Source: Deltaproteobacteria bacterium (GTDB taxonomy: Bacteria > Desulfobacterota > JAFDED01). From it: 33,075 nt of DNA. Positions within the stretch are counted from its first letter, which is position 1. Every line of letters starts with the position of its first letter. Positions 7,650 to 14,468 of the stretch are shown one piece after another. Under the pieces are notes generated by a model that was given only the letters and a program-made list of their open reading frames with translations, was not told the DNA's origin and ran no database searches. The DNA is taken from the NCBI GenBank assembly GCA_019310535.1, contig JAFDED010000048.1, positions 1 through 33,075 on the forward strand, in the 5' to 3' direction. The translations under genes and the position numbers were made by a program.

Positions 7650-8894
7650 ATGCGTTACGTGATAATCGGAAACAGTGCCACAGGGGTCTCGGCCGCGTGG
7701 ACCATACGCCGACGGGATCCAGTGTCCGGCATTGAGATCATAAGCGATGAGGGGCACCACTTATACTCGCGGATCCTGCTGGTTTACTGGATCGCCGGGC
7801 GGGTGTCCCGGAACGACCTGTCCCTTCAGTCGCCAGAGGAATATGAAACCCGAAACATCGTGCTCTCCCTGAACGAGAGAGTCGAAGAAATCGACGCCAA
7901 GGCTCATCGACTAAGCACAACTCGACGCACCGGCGTCCCCTATGACCGTCTTCTGATTGCCACCGGGGCCTCTGCTATCCGGCCGGAAATCCCCGGAATC
8001 GAGCTTGAAGGGGTGGAGACCCTGCGCGTGGTGGAAGACGCCGAGCGCATTATTTCAGGGGCCACCGCCCACTCGCCGGTGGTGGTGATCGGAGGCGGTC
8101 TCATCGGCGTCAGGGCTTCAGAGGCACTGGTGGCGAGGGGAGTGCGGGTTCACATGGTTGTATCGTCCTCCCATATTCTCTCGCAAATGCTCGACCCTCA
8201 GTCCTCAGAGATTATCCTTCAACGGTTGCAGGAGCACGGTGTCGAAGTGCGCCTGGGCACCGATGTGAAAGAGTTCTTCGGCCGCGGAAGACTGGAAGGA
8301 TTGCTCCTTTCCGATGGAAGCAGGATTCACACCGGGCTAGCGGTAGTGGGCAAGGGTGTTCGACCAAATACTGCATGCGTTCTCGGCACCGGGGCGGAAG
8401 TCGACTTGGGGGTGTGTGTGGATGAGCACATGGCCACTGCCGCGCCTGACATATACGCTGCGGGAGACGTGGCTGAGGCATATGACAGTCTTCGAGACGG
8501 GCGGTGGATCAACGCGCTCTGGCCCATCGCCGTCGAGCAGGGAAGAGCGGCGGGGATCAATATGACAGGCTGTGCAGAGGTCTACGCCGGAACAATTCGG
8601 CTCAATTCCATGGAGGTGTTCGGTCTTCCGTGCGTCTCCATCGGGCACGTGTACGACTCAGGCGACGCCCGCACCTTGCTGCACAACGATCGGCACCTCG
8701 GGATATACCGGAAGCTTTTCCTCCGTGATGACAGGCTCGTGGGGGCAGTATTGATAGGCGATGTCAGGGGTGCCGGCGTTCTGACCGGGTTGATCAGGTC
8801 TCCCAGACCCTTTGCGAACGCCTGGATCCATGAGATATTGACCCGAGGGCCTCTTTTCTCTCTCCAAATGCTCGGAAACAAGGAGGCAGCATGA
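7650..8894 (+). CDS. FAD-dependent NAD(P)H oxidoreductase (CooS-associated FNOR type)
   Basis: The 414-residue protein is a two-dinucleotide-fold flavoprotein of the pyridine nucleotide-disulfide family, close in type to the FAD/NAD oxidoreductases that accompany CooF and CooS and to the NirB/rubredoxin reductase group. An N-terminal FAD-binding GNSATG lies at about residues 6-11, an ATGA segment follows FAD fold one, a second NAD(P) fold has VVVIGGGLIG mid-protein, and the late FAD motif DIYAAGDVAEA is present. The ATG at 7650 follows GAGAGG at a good distance; an in-frame TTG at 7635 has none. It probably passes electrons between the four-cluster ferredoxin and NAD(P). Its stop overlaps the next start by 4 nt. 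Confidence 0.87.
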   Translation: MRYVIIGNSATGVSAAWTIRRRDPVSGIEIISDEGHHLYSRILLVYWIAGRVSRNDLSLQSPEEYETRNIVLSLNERVEEIDAKAHRLSTTRRTGVPYDRLLIATGASAIRPEIPGIELEGVETLRVVEDAERIISGATAHSPVVVIGGGLIGVRASEALVARGVRVHMVVSSSHILSQMLDPQSSEIILQRLQEHGVEVRLGTDVKEFFGRGRLEGLLLSDGSRIHTGLAVVGKGVRPNTACVLGTGAEVDLGVCVDEHMATAAPDIYAAGDVAEAYDSLRDGRWINALWPIAVEQGRAAGINMTGCAEVYAGTIRLNSMEVFGLPCVSIGHVYDSGDARTLLHNDRHLGIYRKLFLRDDRLVGAVLIGDVRGAGVLTGLIRSPRPFANAWIHEILTRGPLFSLQMLGNKEAA

Positions 8895-9637
8895 GAATCG
8901 ATCCTGTTAAGTGCACGGGATGCGGCCAATGCAGATTCTTCTGCAGTATGCGAGGCGGGATCATGTCATTTCACCGGGACCCTTCATCCCCGGGCCGGGT
9001 TTATACCGTTATTAATGAAGACGAATGCGTGGAGTGCGGTGTATGCCTCCGCAGCGGTGTATGCCCTACGGATGCCCTCTACCAGCCGGAACTCCATTGG
9101 CCCCGGATCCTTCGAAAAAACTTCAGCGATCCACTGAAAATTCACCCGGAGACCCGGATACCGGGCCGCGGGACCGAGGAAATGAAGACGAACGAGGTTA
9201 CCGGCCGATTCCGCCGGGGATTTTACGGTATTGCCCTGGAACTGGGGCGACCGGGCGTGGGAACACGTTTTCGCGATGTGGATCGAGTCTCCCGGGCCAT
9301 GGCATCCCTGGGAGTTACATTCGAGATAAACAATCCGGTAACACGACTTATGGTTGATCAGAGCAATGGCCTGATTAATACGGAAATTCTGGACGAAAAG
9401 GTGCTGTCAGCCATCGTAGAGTTCATCATTCCTGCGCATCTGCTGGAGGCTGTTCTCAAAGAGGTCCAATGCGTGGCAATGGAGATCGACACGGTCTTCA
9501 GCGGTGATATCATCGCGCGGGTTGAGCCGGATGGGCAAATCCCTACAGTGGAAGCGCTGGAGCGCCTGGAGATTCCAGTGTATATCAATGGAAAATGCAA
9601 CGTAGGACTGGGCCGACCGAGTGCCCCGGAGGTTTGA
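8891..9637 (+). CDS. two-cluster ferredoxin with an unrecognised C-terminal domain
   Basis: The 248-residue protein starts with a ferredoxin module. The first set is C8/C11/C14/C18. The second is C46/C49/C52 and C58-Pro, with five residues before the last Cys where three are usual, which may loosen or alter the second site. Residues about 100-248 form a separate alpha/beta domain, beginning TNEVTGRFRRGFYGIALELG and containing GRPGVGTRFRDVDRV; its layout suggests an ACT-like small-molecule or dimerisation fold, but I cannot name the family. ATGA overlap with the oxidoreductase and AGGAGG at 8881-8886 show translational coupling. It probably serves as a second electron carrier or a regulatory subunit. 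Confidence 0.8.
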   Translation: MRIDPVKCTGCGQCRFFCSMRGGIMSFHRDPSSPGRVYTVINEDECVECGVCLRSGVCPTDALYQPELHWPRILRKNFSDPLKIHPETRIPGRGTEEMKTNEVTGRFRRGFYGIALELGRPGVGTRFRDVDRVSRAMASLGVTFEINNPVTRLMVDQSNGLINTEILDEKVLSAIVEFIIPAHLLEAVLKEVQCVAMEIDTVFSGDIIARVEPDGQIPTVEALERLEIPVYINGKCNVGLGRPSAPEV

Positions 9638-9641
9638 TCCA

Positions 9642-10280
9642 ATGACTCATTCCCTTCACCGACGCGGTAATCACGACACCCTTGCCGACGACTTCGTCAT
9701 TTTATCCATGTCAGCCAAAGGATTCAACGAGGAAGGATCCGGAGAGAAGTTGCGGCAATTCCTTGATATCCTTCTGGACAATGGACCTGACAACTTTGGC
9801 GACATGCAGACGGGAAACCGATTCGTTCACTCCGAAGATGAGATCAAGATGAACGTCCAGGACACCTCGATCATTCACGGGGTCTTTAATGGGCCTGCAG
9901 CGATGACCCGGGTCCTGAAGGAATTGAAGGAGAGGGATCTTGGTATATCCGTGGTTGTATCAGGAATACATGAGAGTACGGAACGTTGCTGCCGGGATGC
10001 GGGTCTGAAAAAGCATACGGTGGAGCACTCCATGGGAATATTCGGGAGGGTGGACCGTCTCCCCGGGGACGAATACCTGGAGTTGACGACCATGTGCGGC
10101 CATGGAATGGTCCCCGCCAATCTGATCGAACAAGTCATCTGGGATATAAAAAAGGGCAAAAAGAGTTGCGAAGAGGCCGGACGAGAATTGGCCAAACCCT
10201 GTCATTGCGGCATATTCAACCCTGTGCGTGCCGCTAAGTTACTCCAGAGGCTGGCGCCAAAGGTTACCTTTGTGGAATAA
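9642..10280 (+). CDS. Cys/His-rich protein of unknown family
   Basis: The 212-residue protein is the last gene of the operon, 4 nt after the previous stop. The ATG at 9642 follows GGAGG at 9628-9632; an in-frame GTG at 9621 is less likely. I do not recognise a family. Notable motifs are C116-C117, H125/H129, MCGHGMVPANLI (C152, H154) and PCHCGIFNPVRAAKLL near the C-terminus (C187, H188, C189), with C176 between them. The C-terminal half, with paired CGHG and CHCG motifs, looks like a metal or Fe-S binding unit. There is no signal peptide or membrane segment. Possible roles are cluster assembly, a small redox enzyme or a substrate-binding subunit for the complex. The position in the operon is the main clue. 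Confidence 0.75.
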   Translation: MTHSLHRRGNHDTLADDFVILSMSAKGFNEEGSGEKLRQFLDILLDNGPDNFGDMQTGNRFVHSEDEIKMNVQDTSIIHGVFNGPAAMTRVLKELKERDLGISVVVSGIHESTERCCRDAGLKKHTVEHSMGIFGRVDRLPGDEYLELTTMCGHGMVPANLIEQVIWDIKKGKKSCEEAGRELAKPCHCGIFNPVRAAKLLQRLAPKVTFVE

Positions 10281-10301
10281 GGACTCACCAATTGCTTTTA
10301 A

Positions 10302-10714
10302 ATCTTCCTCGATAAACTCCGTCAGGAACCTGGGCCCCTCAATGCGCTCGGCCGCTTGTAATTCATGTTCCCCAACAAGTTCAATGTATATCTTCATGAT
10401 ACGCGGGGAGGCGAATTTTTTAAAAAGACGCTACGTAGTTTTAGTTCCGGTTGCATACGAATTGAAAAGCTGATCGAATTAGCAGAATATCTTTTACGGG
10501 ATGATCCCCAATGGACACGGGACAAAATACCGGCGTCAATCAGCAGCGGTATTACCCGGGTCGTTCGACTGCGGGAACCGATCGCCGTGCAAATTCTCTA
10601 CTGGACAGCCTGGGCTGAGGATGACGGGACCATCCATTTTATTTTATTGATGATATTTACAACCGCGATACTATACTTGTCGGTGCCCTGAATGAGAGGC
10701 CTCCAAGCCCATAG
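10302..10714 (+). pseudogene. C-terminal remnant of a YcbB-type L,D-transpeptidase
   Basis: The conceptual product begins FLDKLRQEPGPLNALGRL, then a TAA (10359-10361) where Lys is expected, then FMFPNKFNVYLHDT, the catalytic SSGCIRIEK segment and a C-terminal tail ending NERPPSP at the TAG 10712-10714. These are the hallmarks of LdtD/YcbB enzymes that make 3-3 peptidoglycan cross-links. A 5-bp tandem duplication, TTTTA at 10637-10641 and 10642-10646, shifts the frame; deleting one copy restores IHFIDDIYNRD. The N-terminal two thirds of the gene are missing, and the remnant begins some 20 bp after the last gene of the CooS-like operon, so it is truncated there. In E. coli ldtD neighbours mepK; here a MepK-like gene lies convergent, 30 bp away. 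Confidence 0.82.
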
Positions 10715-10744
10715 CCATGGTACCGTGGTCGAGGAATCCGGATA

Positions 10745-11389
10745 TTACCAATATCTCAAACGACCCACATCCACATGTACGAAATTGGAGCGTCGGTAAT
10801 AGCCCACGCCGCCGGCCCTCAACCCCATTGCAACACGCCTCAACAAAGAAAGGTCGCATCCCGGCAGGCGGATGTCGGCAGCTTTGCCCTTCATGTGCAG
10901 GCTTTTCCTGGCCACGCCGTTATTGCGTTTGCAAAGAAAAGCGTTTGTGGCGGGGGAACGATATCCAGAAATGATGTAGAAGGGCGCGCGGGCTTCGAGT
11001 TTCAAGTGAATGGCACAGAGTAAATCTATCAGGGAGGTATCGATTGGTTTAATCTCGCCGGTGCGATGATCACGCAGGATGTGATTGATTTCCTCCAGGG
11101 CCTCGGTCGAATACTGCCCCCGTATCCAGTAGACAACCTTGAGGCGGTCTCCTGTGTGGGTGTTGTAAAAGGACAGAGACCTCTCGGGTGATAAAAATGT
11201 ACGAAAGGCCGCAAATCCTGTACCCGGGGAGAAACTTACAACCGAGGCGAGTGTCGCTAATTTGAGAAAACTTCGACGATCCGCTTTGAACTCGCCCGGA
11301 TCGTTTTTTGAGAAAGAAAAAATAACTGTGCCTCCTAAAAGTAAGAATTGAAGAAGGACACTCGCTTGTAATCTTCGTCCCCCGGGCAT
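10745..11389 (-). CDS. DUF882 / peptidase M15-type murein endopeptidase (MepK-like)
   Basis: The C-terminal 130 residues carry the zinc peptidase signature: SGYRSPATN (141-149), SLHMKGKAAD with H165 and D172, and NFVHVDVG with H205. MepK-type enzymes cleave peptidoglycan cross-links in the periplasm. A twin-arginine signal, RRSFLKLA with R38-R39 followed by a hydrophobic stretch, predicts Tat export. The start is uncertain. The longest frame begins at the ATG 11389 without a ribosome site, while a perfect AGGAGG (11336-11331) sits 7 nt before an in-frame ATT at 11323, which would give the usual short Tat n-region. Either ATT is used or the original start has mutated. The zinc residues are intact. 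Confidence 0.78.
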   Translation of the reverse strand: MPGGRRLQASVLLQFLLLGGTVIFSFSKNDPGEFKADRRSFLKLATLASVVSFSPGTGFAAFRTFLSPERSLSFYNTHTGDRLKVVYWIRGQYSTEALEEINHILRDHRTGEIKPIDTSLIDLLCAIHLKLEARAPFYIISGYRSPATNAFLCKRNNGVARKSLHMKGKAADIRLPGCDLSLLRRVAMGLRAGGVGYYRRSNFVHVDVGRLRYW

Positions 11390-11960
11390 TGAACAGAGGG
11401 GAATACGGCTCCCGGACAGTCTCTGGGTAAAATGTTAAGACCCATTGTGTAAGATATTTCACGAAAAATCAAGGCTAAAAAGTTGTAGAAGTTCGATTAC
11501 TTCTCCAACGGAGAGCCTGAAATCTTCTCCTGCGAAATTTAATTTATCTGTTTAGAATTTCATGAAAACTTATTAATCATTTAAAATATATTGCTTTATA
11601 ATTAAAGTTATCAACACCCATGTTTTTGAAATTCCACTCTTTTGGCCACCCATCGTGAAGTTTCGATATGTTATTGAAATAACAGACATATTTTATCTGC
11701 ACAAGGGTTGTGCAACCCGTTATCTACCCACGGTTCTCTAGCTTCCACAAAAACCATCCACAGCATTATCCACCGGCTTTCAACACTTGCTGTGGATAGT
11801 ATCAAAAAACCCAGATGGTGCGAAATCGCTCGCATCTCAGCCATTTAATCTGAACTTCCCCTGACAAAAGATATAATTATTGAGTATAACTAGTTGATAT
11901 AATGGATGAAACTGATTTTATTCCTTTATATTATGTAGCCATGTATAATAAATAGATTAC
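11390..11960. other. long AT-rich gene-free stretch
   Basis: No credible gene is seen on either strand. The left part (11390-11530) holds nothing recognised. The middle (about 11530-11650) is strongly AT-rich. The right part contains a set of DnaA-box-like sequences and a GGGTTG/CAACCC inverted repeat (11705-11710 and 11713-11718). The far right leads into the promoter of a degraded transposase. Confidence 0.5.
11608..11799. other. cluster of five DnaA-box-like 9-mers beside AT-rich DNA (possible origin-like region)
   Basis: Near matches to TTATNCACA are seen at 11608-11616 (TTATCAACA), 11720-11728 (TTATCTACC), 11754-11762 (CCATCCACA), 11766-11774 (TTATCCACC) and, reversed, 11791-11799 (TGTGGATAG, i.e. 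CTATCCACA). Each differs from the strict box by one or two bases. They lie right of a strongly AT-rich stretch that could unwind. dnaA, dnaN, rpmH or mnmG are not in the window, so this may be a chromosomal origin, a DnaA-titrating or regulatory site, or chance in AT-rich DNA. Confidence 0.35.
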
Positions 11961-11990
11961 TTGACATTATGGAATTATTATTGTTATATT
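11961..11990 (+). promoter_or_regulatory. promoter-like sequence ahead of the transposase remnant
   Basis: TTGACA (11961-11966) and TATATT (11985-11990) are separated by 18 bp and lie directly upstream of the transposase ATG at 11997. The fit to a sigma70 promoter is good. Transcription would begin almost at the start codon. Confidence 0.5.
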
Positions 11991-11996
11991 ATGGTC

Positions 11997-12950
11997 ATGT
12001 ATATTGACACGGTGCCGAACAGAATGTCACGACCGTGCATTCTTTTGCGCGAGTCTTACCGAGAAGGAGGTAAAATCCGCAAAAAAACCCTTGCCAATCT
12101 CACCAGGCGGCGCCGGAACTTGTGCAGGGGTTACGTACGCTGTTGCGCGGGGGGAGCGCTATAGAAAAGTTTGAAGAGAGCTTTACAATTGTGCGGAGCC
12201 GTCCACACGCTCATGTGGCTGCTGTGCTTGGCACGCTGCGTCGGTTGAGGCTTGGGCGTGTGATTTCAGCGAAAGCTTGCCGAGAGCGCAATTTGGTTGT
12301 TGCGATGATTGTGGCATGGATCAGTTGACCCAGGATCGAAGCTGGCGATGGCGCGTGGTCTTGGCGAGGAGACCCTGTTAACTTCCCTGGGTGAGGTTTT
12401 GGGTTTGGAATCGGCGTATGAAGATGATCTTTATGGGGCGATGGATTGGCTTGTGGAACGTCAGGCACGGATTGAGACGAAATTGGCCAGTCGCTATTTG
12501 GCGCAAGAAACATTGGTGCTCTATGATGTGAGCTCCACATATTTTGAAGGGTGTAAGTTTCCGTTAGCCCGAAGGGGGCATGCTCGGGATAGGAAAAAGG
12601 GGAAGTTACCGATTATCTTCGGCCTGTTGTGTGATACCGAGGGATGCCCTGTGGCTAAAGCCCTTGCGCCAATACTTTTTGACGATCATGACAGGAGCTC
12701 TGCTCAGAAATTGCGCCCCTCCGTGGTGGCGCCCGTTCAACCGTCACTTTCAGCAAAAAGAAAAGCCCGGAAGAAACGGACAGAAGACGATATGCCGGTC
12801 CATAGCTTCCAGACGATGCTTTCTGACCTCGCTGCCATCGTGAATAATCGGGTTCATCCCAAGATACCTGAAGTGGTGCCCTTTGATCAGATCACAACAT
12901 TGACGCCGCTTCAGAAGCGAGCATTTAAACTCCTTGGGGTGAGCCTGTGA
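11997..12950 (+). pseudogene. IS1634-family transposase remnant, frameshifted and internally deleted
   Basis: The N-terminal part (MYIDTVPNR, LRESYREGGKIRKKTLANL) changes frame near 12108-12120 into ELVQGLRTLLRGGSAIEKF, then changes again near 12325-12335 (VAMIVA to DPGSKLAMARGLG). Between 12330 and 12655 runs the usual IS1634 segment with LYDVSSTYFEG and LPIIFGLLCD. After GCPVA (12640-12655) the sequence jumps to ALAPILFDDHD and the family's C-terminus, ending at TGA 12950. By comparison with the family, some 200 or more residues of the DDE catalytic region are missing. The element cannot move by itself. No clear terminal inverted repeats were identified by eye. Confidence 0.82.
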
Positions 12951-12979
12951 TGTACCCAGTAAATATATAACGCATTTTC

Positions 12980-12999
12980 TGTTATTGCCATTAATAACA
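12980..12999. repeat. AT-rich inverted repeat downstream of the transposase remnant
   Basis: TGTTATT (12980-12986) and AATAACA (12993-12999) form a perfect 7-bp stem with a 6-nt loop, 30 bp after the transposase stop. It may belong to the right end of the element or be a simple hairpin. There is no T-run. Confidence 0.35.
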
Positions 13000-13119
13000 A
13001 CAGGTTATATTTATTATTCGTGAGGAAGTTCAGTATAAAGGCCAATTAACCGATTCTCAGTCTAAATTCTATTCATTATGGCCGTTTTATAGAATAGGCC
13101 AAAGGATATACCTCGCCTC

Positions 13120-13998
13120 CTATTGAAACTCCAGGCCGAAAAAGTATCCCGCAACAGTGAGGCCCATGATGATGAGAAAAATTGACTTGGGTACCAGCAG
13201 CCATAACATCGCGGCCGGCCGTGAGGAGGGTATATACCACCTTCGGAAGGAGTGGAATGAGATAAAAAAGAAGATAAACACAATGATTCCGATACAGCCG
13301 ATAATGTCCAGCGCGATGACCGACGCAGGGAATGAGGTGAAAAAAGTGTTATGTGCGGCTACGGCCCTCAGGTAGTAACAACTCAGGGATATCCCGACAG
13401 CCCCCATGGCGTTCATCAGGATGGCCGCCCAGAAGGGTTTCCAAGTAACCTCCATTGTGTTGTTGGATGGAAACGGCTTTCGCACCACAGCCAGTAACAG
13501 CACACCTATCGCCGACGAGAGGCTGTTCACCGCCATATCCGCATATCCGTAATATCGTCGGGGATGAAAACCCTGCACGACTTCATCCACAATTCCCAGC
13601 AGAGAAGAAAGCACAAGGATGAGAAGCAGCCCTCCTTTCCCCCTGTAATCTCCTTTCAGTGCCTCAAAAAGGAGCCAGCTCATCAGTACATACTCCGGAA
13701 TGTGGCTTCGTTTGTTGGGAATTTCTACGATTTGGAAGATTACGGCCGCGATGCAGATACAAAGGAAGATGTGAATCAGCCCCCTTGAGCCTTTGCCCGC
13801 CAGGATACAATAGAGGGTGAATAAGGCGAAAAAGGCGATCACAAAGAGCAGCGGCAGCCTGAACGCAAATGCCTCGGAAAATCGGCTGACGATCCAATCG
13901 TACAGGCGGATAAACTCGGGCAGAGATGCGGTATAGAGAATGACGACGATCCAGAGTGAGAGCCTTTTGAGGCGGGCTGGATCAAATCCCAGGACCAT
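13120..13998 (-). CDS. VanZ-family membrane protein
   Basis: The 292-residue protein is strongly hydrophobic, with roughly seven to eight predicted membrane segments. The VanZ-type signature is in the first half: RSHIPEYVLMSWLLF (residues 98-112) and DEVVQGFHPRRYYGYADMAVN, with D138-E139, Q142, R147-R148, D154 and N158. VanZ relatives are inner-membrane proteins of mostly unknown role, one being linked to teicoplanin resistance. The C-terminal 120 residues form extra membrane helices beyond the core domain. An AAGGT lies upstream of the ATG. It is the last of three minus-strand genes behind the helicase, 68 bp from its upstream neighbour, so co-transcription is possible. Confidence 0.82.
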   Translation of the reverse strand: MVLGFDPARLKRLSLWIVVILYTASLPEFIRLYDWIVSRFSEAFAFRLPLLFVIAFFALFTLYCILAGKGSRGLIHIFLCICIAAVIFQIVEIPNKRSHIPEYVLMSWLLFEALKGDYRGKGGLLLILVLSSLLGIVDEVVQGFHPRRYYGYADMAVNSLSSAIGVLLLAVVRKPFPSNNTMEVTWKPFWAAILMNAMGAVGISLSCYYLRAVAAHNTFFTSFPASVIALDIIGCIGIIVFIFFFISFHSFRRWYIPSSRPAAMLWLLVPKSIFLIIMGLTVAGYFFGLEFQ

Positions 13999-14066
13999 CT
14001 ATGATACCTTATGACGGAGTTTAAGGACGGGGATATTAACCGTCCCGCCAAAATTATTTAAAGAAG

Positions 14067-14441
14067 TCAACCTTCTGCCCGTTCGATTATCACGTCAGTG
14101 GAGCCGACGCTGTCAAGTGCGGAGATATCACCGATAATTTTTCCCACGGGGTTGCAAGGCGACGCCGCCCGGGGGCGATCACCGGTCGAGGCCGGGGTGG
14201 GTCCCCAGAAGATGCAGAAGGCCTTTCCCGGCGGCCAGTAGGCCAGTTCCCCCGGCTCGAAGTCTGCACGAGCATTCTCAGGAGTCATGTCCATCCCAAT
14301 GGCAAAGTATATCTCCTTCCCCCACAAATTCCCCTGACCCCTGATGGGAAGGGCTTCCCAGATGGATCGGGCGGTATTGCTGTCGTTCAATTCCGCTGTA
14401 AACATAGTGTCGCCCACTTTAAGATTGATTTTTCTACTCAT
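14067..14441 (-). CDS. cyclophilin-like fold protein (TM1367-like family)
   Basis: The 124-residue protein matches the small bacterial/archaeal cyclophilin-like family represented by Thermotoga TM1367. Visible landmarks are ARSIWEALPI (residues about 24-33), WGKEIYFAIG, LAYWPPGKAFCIFWGPTP and the NPVGKIIGD segment near the end. The fold resembles cyclophilin, but prolyl isomerase activity has not been assigned to the family. An AAAGGAG precedes the ATG. A perfect inverted repeat CTTTAC/GTAAAG (14452-14457 and 14459-14464) sits in the 27-bp gap after the helicase stop and touches the ribosome site, so it could modulate translation. It has no signal peptide. Confidence 0.85.
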   Translation of the reverse strand: MSRKINLKVGDTMFTAELNDSNTARSIWEALPIRGQGNLWGKEIYFAIGMDMTPENARADFEPGELAYWPPGKAFCIFWGPTPASTGDRPRAASPCNPVGKIIGDISALDSVGSTDVIIERAEG

Positions 14442-14468
14442 GAATTTTCTCCTTTACAGTAAAGCCAC

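Noticed and set aside
10239..10397. 52-codon minus-strand frame starting MKIYIELVGE
   Set aside because: It looks protein-like, but it is antisense to the L,D-transpeptidase remnant and to the end of the upstream gene, which explain the sequence better.
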